From: Roseivirga sp965279445 | Lineage (GTDB): Bacteria; Bacteroidota; Bacteroidia; Cytophagales; Cyclobacteriaceae | DNA: 64,000 nucleotides | NCBI GenBank assembly: GCA_965279445.1 | Contig: OZ257241.1 | Coordinates: 5,146,001-5,210,000, forward strand | Direction of reading: 5' to 3' | Part shown: one piece after another, positions 1 to 10,100 of the stretch | Layout: the number at the start of each line of letters is the position of its first letter | Numbering within the stretch: the stretch's first letter is position 1 | Notes under the pieces: model-generated | Seen by the model: only the letters and a program-made list of their open reading frames with translations | The model's database searches: none | What the model was told of the DNA's origin: nothing | Made by a program: the position numbers and the translations under genes

Positions 1-46
1 CCAGGGCTGCTACAAGTAAAAATGATATGAATAGTGATTTACGCAT
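1..46 (-). CDS. start of an exported protein (partial, runs off window)
   Basis: Only the first 15 codons are inside the window. They begin with ATG at 46 and read MRKSLFISFLLVAAL, a basic n-region followed by a hydrophobic core, which looks like a Sec signal peptide. The start lies 13 bp after the stop of the upstream Fe-S oxidoreductase on the same strand, so the two are probably cotranscribed. The function cannot be judged. Confidence 0.5.
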   Translation of the reverse strand, partial: MRKSLFISFLLVAAL

Positions 47-59
47 ACTCAGAAAACGA

Positions 60-1385
60 TCACTTTTCCTCTTTCATCTCTTTGGCCCAGTTAAATCGGT
101 CGGTAGGAGCAAATTTCCAGGGAGAGAAGCTGGTCTCCACGTTCTGGAACATGCTGTTCCAGGAAGCAGGAGAACTTGATTCTTCCATAGCCGAGAATCT
201 CCTCATTTCCAGAATAATTGAGAGTGGGTCGATATTGATCGGGCAAGCTTCCACACAGGCATTGCAGCTGGTGCAGGCATTGATTTCTTCTTTGGTGATG
301 TAATCGCCTAATAACGACTTACCGTCCTCCAGACCTTTTCCACCGCTGGCCAGGCTGGCTCCTACTTCTTCAGCTCTGTCCCGTGTATCCATCATTATTT
401 TACGAGGCGAAAGCTTCTTGCCGGTAAGATTAGCAGGGCAATGTGAGGTACATCGGCCACACTCTGTACAAGAGTAGGCATTCATAATATTGACCCAGCT
501 GAGATCATTTACATCTTTAACACCAAAACGACCCACCTCTGCAGGAGGCTCACCGCTTCCCTCAGCAGGCATGCCGAGCATCATCTTTACTTCATTCGTT
601 ACTACCGGCATGTTTTCAATTTTGCCCTTAGCAAACAGGTTGGAATAGAAAGTATTCGGAAAGGCCATGGCAATGTGCAGGTGCTTGGAGTAAGTAACAT
701 ATACCGAGAAGCCGAGAATACCGACAATGTGGAACCACCAGGCAAAGCGTTCCACTACGATGAGTGTGCCTACATTCATTCCTTCAAATAGTGGTATCAG
801 AAAGCTGCTGAAGAAGAATTCTCCCGTTACAGGGTAATGTTCATCCTGGCCCTGAATTAGCATATCTGTAGCATTCATCGTCAGGATCGCAAACATCAAT
901 ACGATCTCTATGACCAGAATCAAATTGGCATCCAGTGTGGGCCATTTTTTCATCTCATCGCCACCAAAACGTTTTACTTTCAATACGTTTCTGCGAATCA
1001 GGAAAACTACGCAGGAGAAAAGCACCCCAACCGCCAGAAATTCAAAGATATTGATCAACACGGTATAGAAGCTACCCAGCGAGTCTGCGAAAATTCTGTG
1101 CGAGCCTGTCAGGCCGTCTATTACAAACTCCAGCACCTCCAGGTTGATCACAATAAAGCCTACATAGATCAGCATATGAAGTAAGGCCGGGATAATTCGC
1201 TTGAACATTTTCTTTTGGCCAAAGGCAACCAGCAGCATAGTCTTCCAGCGCTCCGATTTATTATCGGTTCTTCCGGCAGGTTTTCCGAGAAAAATGTTTT
1301 TGCGAATACGACTTACCCGCTGATAAATGAAATAGCCTGCTACTGAGGCGATTAGAAGAAAGGCGATTTGAGATATGTATTGCAT
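60..1385 (-). CDS. membrane-bound 4Fe-4S dicluster oxidoreductase subunit
   Basis: This 441-residue protein joins an N-terminal membrane part of about five hydrophobic segments, resembling the NarI/HdrE-like cytochrome b-type family, to a C-terminal ferredoxin domain. The ferredoxin part carries two CxxCxxCxxxCP motifs (CTECGRCTSHCP and CTSCNACVEACP), each expected to ligate one 4Fe-4S cluster. Such proteins usually pass electrons between a membrane quinone pool and a partner HdrB-like or flavin subunit; no partner is visible here. The reading frame extends upstream to a TTG at 1409, but ATG at 1385 (MQYISQ) directly precedes the first membrane segment and is preferred. The electron donor and acceptor are unknown. 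Confidence 0.85.
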   Translation of the reverse strand: MQYISQIAFLLIASVAGYFIYQRVSRIRKNIFLGKPAGRTDNKSERWKTMLLVAFGQKKMFKRIIPALLHMLIYVGFIVINLEVLEFVIDGLTGSHRIFADSLGSFYTVLINIFEFLAVGVLFSCVVFLIRRNVLKVKRFGGDEMKKWPTLDANLILVIEIVLMFAILTMNATDMLIQGQDEHYPVTGEFFFSSFLIPLFEGMNVGTLIVVERFAWWFHIVGILGFSVYVTYSKHLHIAMAFPNTFYSNLFAKGKIENMPVVTNEVKMMLGMPAEGSGEPPAEVGRFGVKDVNDLSWVNIMNAYSCTECGRCTSHCPANLTGKKLSPRKIMMDTRDRAEEVGASLASGGKGLEDGKSLLGDYITKEEINACTSCNACVEACPINIDPLSIILEMRRFSAMEESSSPASWNSMFQNVETSFSPWKFAPTDRFNWAKEMKEEK

Positions 1386-1440
1386 ATAATCGGAGCCAAA
1401 AGGACTCAACTTTGATGTTTCCTGAAATTATTAAAAATGT

Positions 1441-1471
1441 TTTGCACGATTTAAGTTTTTGTCTACTTTTG
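1441..1471 (+). promoter_or_regulatory. promoter of tRNA-Phe
   Basis: A perfect match to the Bacteroidota housekeeping promoter: TTTG at 1441-1444, 19 bp spacer, TACTTTTG (TAnnTTTG) at 1464-1471. Transcription should start near 1478, about 9 nt before the mature tRNA. Confidence 0.8.
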
Positions 1472-1486
1472 TGCTCCCCAATTCAG

Positions 1487-1559
1487 GGTGCTGTAGCTCA
1501 GTTGGTAGAGCATCGGACTGAAAATCCGTGAGTCGGTGGTTCGAATCCACTCAGCACCA
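1487..1559 (+). tRNA. tRNA-Phe (GAA)
   Basis: A 73-nt cloverleaf. Acceptor strands GGTGCTG/CAGCACC pair perfectly with A as discriminator. The D-arm is GCTC/GAGC, the anticodon loop is CTGAAAA with anticodon GAA, and the T-arm is GGTGG/CCACT with TTCGAAT loop. The 3' CCA is not encoded, so it must be added after transcription. The outermost anticodon-stem pair is T-T instead of Watson-Crick. It stands alone with its own promoter and terminator. Confidence 0.97.
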
Positions 1560-1568
1560 CTTGGTGAC

Positions 1569-1602
1569 AAAGCCTTCTCGAAAGAGAAGGCTTTACTTTT
1601 TT
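1569..1602 (+). terminator. intrinsic terminator after tRNA-Phe
   Basis: An 11-bp perfect stem, AAAGCCTTCTC (1569-1579) with GAGAAGGCTTT (1584-1594), closes a GAAA tetraloop and is followed by ACTTTTTT. It lies 10 nt after the tRNA 3' end. Confidence 0.9.
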
Positions 1603-1662
1603 ACAGCCCTTTTTTTCAATACCCGCTATGAAATCGTTTGCGCACATTATGCGAATATAAGC

Positions 1663-1710
1663 AATCCGGCCAAAATTTAGTATGCATGCATACTAAATTT
1701 TGGCCGGATT
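1663..1710. repeat. 48-bp perfect palindrome without a loop
   Basis: Two 24-bp arms (1663-1686 and 1687-1710) are exact reverse complements with no spacer; the centre is TATGCATGCATA and the outer ends are AATCCGGCC/GGCCGGATT. On the plus strand it is followed by TTTTTCGTTTTT, so it could act as a terminator for rightward transcripts. Leftward, it lies 32 bp past the stop of the pseudouridine synthase gene but has no U-run on that side. No gene overlaps it. Confidence 0.85.
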
Positions 1711-1741
1711 TTTCGTTTTTCTATGTCTGTGAAAGGTTAGA

Positions 1742-2563
1742 CTACCTTAGGTTCACCACCTCTTTTTGGGTAAGAAAACGCCACTTACCACGTGGGAGGT
1801 CTTTTTTGGTAAGATCGGCATACACCACCCTATCCAGTTTTACCACGGTGTACCCCAGGTGATCGAATATTCTACGGACTATCCTGTTTCTGCCAATATG
1901 AATTTCTATGCCCAGCACCAGGTTGTCAGGGCTTAGTACTGCCAGATCATCAACCGGGGCATGTCCGTCTTCAAGCGTAAGCCCTTCAGCAATTTGGTTG
2001 AAGTCATTCTGGGTGATGGGCTTGTCCAGTTGTACCTGGTAAATTTTCTTGATCTTGTGTGAAGGGTGAGTCAGCTTTTTGGCCATATCCCCGTCATTGG
2101 TAAACAGCAGCAGCCCGGTGGTAAGCCTGTCCAGTCTGCCTACCGGGAAAATCCGCTCATCACAGGCGTTTTTCACCAGGTCCATAACCGTTTTTCGCTC
2201 CTCAGGGTCATTGGTGGTAGTAATGAAGTCTTTGGGCTTGTTGAGGAGTACATATACGAACTTCTCTCGTTTTAGCAGCTTCTTTTTGTATTGGACCTTA
2301 TCCGTTGGTTCTACCTGGTAACCCATTTCTGTAATCACCTCATCATTCACAGTAATCTCACCTGCCTCTATGAGTTTATCGGCTTCTCGTCTTGAGCAAA
2401 TGCCTGAATTGGCAATGTACTTGTTCAGGCGAATTGTAGTCTTGGGTGTCTTTTCTTTTTTGAAAATCTTCGGGTCGTACTCAGGTCTTTGAGCCGTTTT
2501 TTCTGTGCTGGCAGCGCGGTTAAAGCGCTTCTTTTTGCGTGGGTTGTTTTTCTTAAAGGCCAT
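1742..2563 (-). CDS. rRNA pseudouridine synthase, RsuA/RluB family
   Basis: This 273-residue enzyme converts a uridine of ribosomal RNA to pseudouridine. After a basic tail (KKNNPRKKKRF) comes an S4 RNA-binding domain (IRLNKYIANSGICSRREADK and on), then the RsuA/RluB catalytic domain with the signature GRLDRLTTGLLLFTNDGD, where the Asp is the nucleophile. Whether it is RluB, RluF or RsuA (23S or 16S target) cannot be decided. ATG at 2563 is preferred; the frame runs back to a TTG at 2596 but that adds an unlikely leader. It follows scpB by 58 bp on the same strand and is probably its operon partner, as is common in other bacteria. Confidence 0.93.
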   Translation of the reverse strand: MAFKKNNPRKKKRFNRAASTEKTAQRPEYDPKIFKKEKTPKTTIRLNKYIANSGICSRREADKLIEAGEITVNDEVITEMGYQVEPTDKVQYKKKLLKREKFVYVLLNKPKDFITTTNDPEERKTVMDLVKNACDERIFPVGRLDRLTTGLLLFTNDGDMAKKLTHPSHKIKKIYQVQLDKPITQNDFNQIAEGLTLEDGHAPVDDLAVLSPDNLVLGIEIHIGRNRIVRRIFDHLGYTVVKLDRVVYADLTKKDLPRGKWRFLTQKEVVNLR

Positions 2564-2621
2564 AAGCTTGCAGCATCTCTGCTGTATATGCCGCAAATGT
2601 AGGTAAATAATAGGCGATGGC

Positions 2622-3221
2622 CTATTCTGCTGAAGGAGGAGTGTTTATTTCCGGTGGAGCTCCCTCCATCTGGTTGCCTATCTCGTTTTCTTCGGTGGCA
2701 AAGTCTTTGGGTGTGGGTAAGTCCTTCAGGTCATTGATGCCAAAGTAGTCCATGAATTTATCTGAAGTACCATAGAGCAATGGCCTGCCCACACTCTCGG
2801 ACTTTCCTTTGATCTCAACCAGTTCCTTTTCTAAGAGCTTCTGTACAGAATAGTCGCAATTAACACCTCTGATCTGCTCCATTTCCGATTTGGTCACGGG
2901 TTGTTTATAAGCGATGATCGAGAGCGTTTCCAGGGCCGAAGTAGAGAGTCTCTTTTTAGACTGTTGCTTCAAAAGAATGCCAATGCTGGCCTGATAAGCA
3001 GGTTTGGTCAGGAATTGATATCCCCCTCCGCTTTGAATTACCTGGAAGGGGTATTTTTCGTCTTCATACTTGGCCTGAATCTGTGTAATGGCCTCATTTA
3101 CATCCTTTTCAGGAACATCGGCCTCAAACATTTCAGAAAGGCAGTTTTGTAAATCTGCTGTCTTAATGGGTTTTTCTGAGCAAAAAATCAGTGCTTCTAT
3201 ATGATTTCCGAGGAAATCCAC
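2622..3221 (-). CDS. scpB: chromosome segregation protein ScpB
   Basis: A 199-residue kleisin-associated protein with two winged-helix domains: about residues 5-85 (HIEALIFCSEKPI) and 90-165 (TSALETLSIIAYKQPVTKSEMEQIRGV, the family signature). With SMC and ScpA it forms the condensin that organises chromosomes. The acidic Pro-rich tail is unstructured. It starts with GTG at 3221, overlapping the stop of the upstream regulator by 1 nt (TAGTG), a sign of translational coupling. ScpA is not in the window. Confidence 0.93.
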   Translation of the reverse strand: MDFLGNHIEALIFCSEKPIKTADLQNCLSEMFEADVPEKDVNEAITQIQAKYEDEKYPFQVIQSGGGYQFLTKPAYQASIGILLKQQSKKRLSTSALETLSIIAYKQPVTKSEMEQIRGVNCDYSVQKLLEKELVEIKGKSESVGRPLLYGTSDKFMDYFGINDLKDLPTPKDFATEENEIGNQMEGAPPEINTPPSAE

Positions 3222-3607
3222 TAATTCCTTTTAGCCAGCTTTGCTGCAATAGAGTGCATGGTATGGGGTACAGCCTTGAGTCTTTCTTTTGAGATCAGGT
3301 TTCCCGTGTCAACACAGATGCCGTAAGTACCGTTTTTGATACGGATCAGAGCATTTTCCAAGTTGTTGATGAATTTTTGCTGTCGGGCAGCCAGCTGATT
3401 CAGTTTTTCTTTTTCAAGTGTATCTGCTCCATCTTCCAGCACTTTGGTAGTCGCACTGGTAGCGTCAGTTCCTGAGTCTCCGCTTTTCATAAGGCTTTTC
3501 TTCAGGTCATTAAGCTCGCTTTTCGCCTGATCCAGTTTATCATTGATCAAAGCTTCAAACTCTTCTAACTCACTGCTGGAATAACGGTTCTTCTTTTCCT
3601 GACTCAT
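3221..3607 (-). CDS. TraR/DksA-family regulator lacking the zinc-finger cysteines
   Basis: A 128-residue DksA-like protein. Residues about 10-85 form the long coiled-coil hairpin expected to enter the RNA polymerase secondary channel; the C-terminal part matches the DksA globular domain (GTYGICVDTGNLISKERLKA). Only one of the four zinc-binding cysteines remains: CVDTG replaces CxxCG, and the later CxxC pair is replaced by PHTMHS. This degenerate form is common in Bacteroidota. The ATG at 3607 is clear. It heads a probable dksA-like/scpB/pseudouridine synthase operon, with a promoter candidate at 3636-3665. Confidence 0.9.
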   Translation of the reverse strand: MSQEKKNRYSSSELEEFEALINDKLDQAKSELNDLKKSLMKSGDSGTDATSATTKVLEDGADTLEKEKLNQLAARQQKFINNLENALIRIKNGTYGICVDTGNLISKERLKAVPHTMHSIAAKLAKRN

Positions 3608-3635
3608 ATCTGTGGTTTTTACCTTTTGGAGGGCG

Positions 3636-3665
3636 CAAAATAAACTTCAGACCACAAATTGCAAA
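3636..3665 (-). promoter_or_regulatory. candidate promoter of the dksA-like/scpB operon
   Basis: On the minus strand TTTG (3665-3662), 19 bp, then TATTTTG (3642-3636), one base short of the TAnnTTTG consensus. The predicted start lies about 25 nt upstream of the ATG at 3607. Confidence 0.5.
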
Positions 3666-3721
3666 GCGTTTCATCAAATTCTTGGAGCCAAAGGAGTTAT
3701 GGCGAATACAGGCTGTTGAGT

Positions 3722-3748
3722 ATAAAAAAAAGACCCCTGGAGGTCTTT
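3722..3748 (-). terminator. intrinsic terminator, minus strand
   Basis: A 7-bp stem (AAAGACC/GGTCTTT, 3729-3735 with 3742-3748) with a 6-nt loop. Read leftward it is followed by TTTTTTTATA. It lies 26 bp after the stop of the small reading frame at 3774 and about 370 bp after the giant gene, and separates both from the dksA-like operon. Confidence 0.75.
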
Positions 3749-3773
3749 CGGTATTTTTTCTTTGGTTTATTTT

Positions 3774-3926
3774 TCAATATTCCAAATTGAGTAGCTGCAT
3801 TCGTTTTGTCATTGACATATTGTCGATATGCACCCGGTATTTCATTCTAATGTACCTCTTTACTACCTCCACTTTCCGTCCCTTCCTGAGATACGAGTCA
3901 ATAGTATTATTGATCAGGCAGTTCAT
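3774..3926 (-). CDS. possible small basic protein (50 aa)
   Basis: ATG at 3926 opens a 50-codon frame rich in Lys and Arg (DSYLRKGRKVEVVKRYIRMK), predicted helical, whose stop sits just before a good terminator. That spacing supports a real gene, but no family is recognised. The frame extends upstream to ATG at 4007. The surrounding 510 bp (3608-4117) otherwise hold only the dksA-like promoter, this terminator and AT-rich DNA. Confidence 0.35.
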   Translation of the reverse strand: MNCLINNTIDSYLRKGRKVEVVKRYIRMKYRVHIDNMSMTKRMQLLNLEY

Positions 3927-4117
3927 GATAGATTGTTGATTGATGGTTAATAAGCAATGAATGAAAATAAACATTTGCCCGGCAAAAGCGTAATGTTCGG
4001 CTAACATTCGTTAGACATTCTTGATAAAAGCAAATTATAAGTTTGAATAAACTGATTTGTTGTTTTTCAAGAAATGAGTAGCTATTTGATAAGTCAGATT
4101 TACTGTTCATAAGCCAC

Positions 4118-7100
4118 CTATAGCCTTGTACCAATAGCAACTCGCTCTTTACTCATGGTGACATTTCCTTCCGGAGAAATGATTTCGAAAAGAATCATAT
4201 AGTAGCCAACCCTGGCTTTTGATCCGTTTTGGTAGGTGCCATCCCAACGGAAGAATCCACTACTGCCTACCAGAGCATTTTGGGCAATGTCTTTTACCAG
4301 ATTGCCACCGGCATCGTAAATTTTCACATTAAGGGTATTACCCGGATTGTCAAACTCAAAGTTGATAGTAGTAAAGTTTGCCATTCCGGCCACATCTGGA
4401 GCAAAAGTTCTGGGCTCGATATCCACTGTCATGCCCGGATCGGGCTGCTGCTGAGCCTGAGAGTTTGCATAGCCCGGAGTAGCAAAACCTTCGGTGCTGG
4501 AGGCCGACTGCCAGTTGTTTGGATCATTGGTGGTGCCGGCAAACCTGATGCGTTCCAGCGATACACCATCCACATCATCCAGAAGAGGGGAGTGATAATC
4601 GTCTGAGTAATCAAACAGATCAATCAGCAGATCATTCTCGTTGATAACAGAGGCGCTTCCTTCAGTATTAGGGAAGGATGGGAAAGAAGACATTTCGATA
4701 GCGTTCTCCAATTGCGCCTTTGGGTATTGATCCAGCAGGGTAGAAATACTGGTAGTCAGTACCACGTACTCCCCCGGGGCTATAATGGACTCTTCCAGGC
4801 TGACTTCCCTGTCAGAATTACTGCCGGCCAGAAGCCAGTTTTTAAGGTTGATGAAATTTGTTGAGTTGTTATACAACTCAACAAACCTTACACCTCCGCT
4901 CTTAGGGTTAAACAGTATTTCGTTGATCAGGATATCGCCTGATTCCGCTGAGACAGCAATTACCAGAGTTTGAGAATCAAAACCGTCTGTGATCAGATTA
5001 CCGCTACAGTCCGTGATATTCTCGGTGCTAACGGTGTACAGAATGTTTGTTTCCAGTGGAGCATCTGTTGTCAACGTAATCTCTTTTTTTGATGCATCTA
5101 TGGTATACTCGCTGATATTAATACCACCGGAAAGGCTAAAGCTACCGTTAGTGATATTGCCTGTTTCCAGTCTTTCATCATAGGTAAGGAGCAAGGTTTG
5201 GTCTGTCAATGCCACCGCTCTGATAAGCTTTGGACCAATAATATCCGGATTTGAGTCAGCAACAGAGTTTTCAGCACCTGGTGTACCTCCGTTGGTATTG
5301 TCAGATGCCGTCCAGTTACTGGCCTCCTGGCAAGGGAATGCCGTGTCGATCATTTCGAGTGAGAAGCCACCTGAGGCCTTATCGCTATCACGGTACCAGT
5401 CGTCTGTATAGCTCACGCTGAAAATTTCATTAGCCCCTTCACCTATCATAATCTGATCTCCCGAAGTATTCAGGCTGGGGAAGCCCGACACGCCAATACC
5501 ATTATTGAATTGTGCTGCACCGTTATTCGTGCTGAGAATGGCATAAGCACCGGGAGCAATATTGGCTGCCGGCAGTATGGTGCTGGTGGTTCTGTCGGCA
5601 AGTGCTATACCCTGAAGGCTCAGAATTCGGCCGGATACGTTTAAAACCTCAATATATTCAACCTCTGGTAACCCCTGAGATGGGGCCGGGTTAGCCATAA
5701 TTTCGGTGATGATTAGCTCATTGGCTGTGGGCACGGCTCCCAGGAAGAAGTTTGCTTGTGTAGCACTAATTTCATTACCGCTGCAATCGGTCAAACCTGA
5801 AAGATTCAGAGCAAACTCGGTGCCGCGAGCAAAGGCATTCGTTAGGTTGATAAGCACTATGCTACCGAACTCATCTTTGATTTCAATGTTTGAGACAGTC
5901 ACCCCGCCTGAAATGCCAAAGTCAGCCGCAGCGATACTGCCCACATCCATAGACTCATTGAATGTTACACGCAGTTGTTGGTCGGAAATGACTTCCAGCA
6001 AACTTAATTCAGGTGCTGTGGTATCAGGCGTATTGTTGAAGACTGAGTTTTGTACTCCCGGAGTACCTCCTGAAGTATTGTTGGTAGCGGTCCAGTTGGC
6101 ATCATCGAAGCAGGCTGCTTCGGGATTGATCATTTCCAGAGAGAAGCCACCGGCTGCTTTGGTCTCGTCACCGTAGAAGTCGATATCATACACTACATCG
6201 AAAATGAGGTTAGCCGAAGCATCTGCAATGGCGATACTATCCCCTGAAGTATTGAGGCTGGGGAAGCTACTCACGCCACCAACTTCAATACCCGTAAACT
6301 CATCAGCATTGCCAGTGGAGGTCAGCACCACGTACTCACCAGCCGCAAAGGTGACGGCAGGCAGATTGGTGCTTCCGGTGAGGTCCGAGAGTGTAAGCCC
6401 GTCCAGCGTGAGAATCTTGCCGGAGGCATTATAGACCTCGATATACTCTACTTCGGGCAGGCCTTGTGTAGGAGAGGGGTTGGCCATAATCTCAGTGATA
6501 ATAACCTCATTGGCAGCTGGTGTAGCGCCCAGGAAGAAGTTTGATTCTACACTGACAATGACATTTCCTGCACAGTCTGAAAGATCAGCAACTGTCAAAG
6601 TAAATTCTGTGCCCCGCCCAAATGCGGCTGTCAGATTAATAAGCACCATTATACCGAACTCATCTTTGATTTCAATGTCTGAGACAGTCACCCCGCCTGA
6701 AATGCCAAAGTCAGTTGCAGTAATACTGCCCACATCCATAGACTCATTGAATGTTACACGCAGTTGTTGGTCGGAAATAACTTCCAGAGAGCTTAGCTCT
6801 GGTGTCGTGGTATCCGGTGTATTATCAAAGACTGAGTTCTGTATCCCTGGTGTTCCGCCTGAGCTGTTAGTAGTAGCTGTCCAGTTGGCATCATCGAAGC
6901 AAGCTGCTTCGGGATTGATCATTTCCAGAGAGAAGCCACCTGCTGCTTTGGTATCATCTCCGTAAAAGTCGATATCGTAGACTACATCGAAAATGAGGTT
7001 ATCAGAAGCATCAGCAATGGCGATACTATCTCCTGAAGTATTGAGGCTCGGGAAGCTACTCACGCCACCAACTTCAATACCCGTGAACTCATCAGCATTG

Positions 7101-10100
7101 CCCGTGGAGGTTAGTACCAGGTATTCGCCAGCCGCAAAGGTCACATCAGGCAGATTGGTGGTTCCGGTGAGGTCGGAAAGAGTCAAACCATCGAGCGTTA
7201 GAATCTTGCTGGAAGCATTATACACTTCGATATACTCTACTTCCGGCAGGCCTTGCGTAGGAGAGGGATTGGCCATAATCTCGGTGATAATGACCTCGTT
7301 GGCCGTTGGTGTAGCGCCCAGGAAGAAGTTTGAGTCTGTACTGACAATGGTATTGCCAGCGCAGTCATTTACCCCTGAAGTGGTCAAAGTAAATTCTGTA
7401 CCTCGCTCAAATGCGGTCGTCAGATTAATAAGCACATTGGTACCAAACTCATCTTCAATATCAATGTCTGAGACAGTCACCCCTCCTGAAATGCTAAAGT
7501 CAGCCGTAGCGATACTGCCCACATCCATAGACTCATTGAAAGTGACTCTCAATTGCTGATCTGAAATGACTTCCAGAGAGGCCAATTCTGGTGCGGTGGT
7601 ATCCGGTGTATTATCGAAGATCGAGTTTTGTATGCCTGGTGTTCCGCCAGAGGCATTATTAGTCGCTGTCCAGTTAGTATCGTCAAAGCAGGCTGCTTCT
7701 GGGTTGATCATTTCCAGAGAGAAGCCACCTGCTGCTTTCGTATCATCACCATAAAAGTCTGTGCTATACACTACATCGAAAATCAGGTTATCTGAAGCAT
7801 CTGCAATGGCGATACTATCCCCTGAAGTATTGAGGCTTGGGAAGCTGGATACGCCACCAACTTCAATACCCGTGAACTCATCAGCATTGCCCGTGGAGGT
7901 TAGTACCAGGTATTCGCCAGCCGCAAAGGTCACATCAGGCAGATTGGTGGTTCCGGTGAGGTCGGAAAGAGTCAAACCATCGAGCGTTAGAATCTTGCTG
8001 GAAGCATTATACACTTCGATATACTCTACTTCCGGCAGGCCTTGCGTAGGAGAGGGATTGGCCATAATCTCGGTGATAATGACCTCGTTGGCCGTTGGTG
8101 TAGCGCCCAGGAAGAAGTTTGAGTCTGTACTGACAATGGTATTGCCAGCGCAGTCATTTACCCCTGAAGTGGTCAAAGTAAATTCTGTACCTCGCTCAAA
8201 TGCGGTCGTCAGATTAATAAGCACATTGGTACCGAATTCATCTTCAATATCAATGCTGGAAACAGTCACTCCGCCTGAAATGCCAAAGTCAGTTGCAGCA
8301 ATACTGCCCACATCCATAGATTCATTGAACGTGACTCTCAATTTCTGATCAGAAATGACTTCCAGCGAACTTAATTCAGGTGCTGTGGTGTCAGGCGTAT
8401 TGTCAAAGACTGAGTTTTGTACTCCCGGAGTACCTCCTGAAGTATTGTTGGTAGCGGTCCAGTTGGCATCATTAAAGCAGGCTGCTTCGGGGTTAATCAT
8501 TTCCAGAGAGAAGCCCCCTGCTGCTTTGGTCTCGTCACCGTAGAAGTCGATATCATATACTACATCGAAGATCAGGTTAGCCGAAGCATCTGCAATGGCG
8601 ATACTATCCCCTGAAGTATTGAGGCTAGGGAAGCTACTCACGCCACCAACTTCAATACCCGTAAACTCATCAGCATTGCCAGTGGAGGTCAGCACCACGT
8701 ACTCACCAGCGGCAAAGGTCAGATTGGGTAGATTGGTGGTTCCGGTCAGGTCCGAGAGTGTAAGCCCGTCCAGCGTGATAATCTTGCTGGATGCATTATA
8801 GACTTCTATGTATTCTACTTCCGGCAAACCCTGAGTAGGAGAGGGGTTAGCCATAATCTCGGTGATAATGACCTCATTCGCTGCGGGCGTAGCACCGAGG
8901 AAGAAGGTTGAGTCTACACTGACAATGGCATTTCCTGCACAGTCATTAATACCTGAAGTAGTCAAAGTAAATTCTGTACCACGTTCAAATGCGGACGTCA
9001 GATTAATAAGCACCATGGTACCAAATTCATCTTCAATATCAATGCTGGAAACAGTCACTCCACCTGAAATAGAAAAGTCAGTTGCAGCAATACTGCCCAC
9101 ATCCATAGACTCATTGAATGTTACACGCAGTTGTTGGTCGGAAATGACTTCCAGCAAACTTAATTCAGGTGCTGTGGTATCTGGTGTATTATCGAAAACC
9201 GAGTTCTGTATGCCTGGTGTTCCGCCTGAGCTGTTAGTAGTAGCTGTCCAGTTGGCATCATCGAAGCAGGCTGCTTCGGGGTTAATCATTTCCAGAGAGA
9301 AGCCACCGGCTGCTTTCGTATCATCACCATAAAAGTCTGTGCTATACACTACATCGAAAATCAGGTTATCTGAAGCATCTGCAATAGCGATACTATCCCC
9401 TGAAGTGTTAAGACTTGGGAAGCTACCCACGCCACCAACTTCAATACCCGCAAACTCATCGGTATTGCCCGTAGAGGTCAGTACCAGGTACTCACCGGCA
9501 GCAAAGGTGACGGCAGGCAGATTGGTGCTTCCGGTGAGGTCCGAGAGTGTAAGCCCATCGAGGGTAAGAATCTTGCCGGAGGCATTAAATACTTCGATAT
9601 ACTCTACTTCCGGCAGGCCTTGGGTAGGAGAGGGGTTGGCCATAATCTCGGTGATGATTACCTCATTGGCAGCTGGTGTAGCGCCCAGGAAGAAGGTTGA
9701 GTCTGTACTGACAATGGTATTGCCAGCGCAGTCTGAAAGATCGGCAACTGTCAAAGTAAACTCGGTTCCTTTTTCAAAGGCTGCAGCCAGATTGATCAGC
9801 ACGATGGTACCAAATTCATCTTCAATATCAATGCTGGAAACAGTCACTCCACCTGAAATAGAAAAGTCAGTTGTAGCAATGTTGCCTACATCCATGGACT
9901 CATTGAAAGTGACTCTCAATTGCTGATCAGAGATTACCTCCAACGAACTTAATTCTGGTGCGGTGGTATCAGGGGTATTATCGAAAACTGAGTTCTGCAC
10001 CCCTGGTGTACCGCCTGAGCTGTCATTAGTCGCGGTCCAGTTAGCATCATCAAAACAAGCTGCTTCGGGGTTAATCATTTCCAAAGAGAAACCACCAGCT

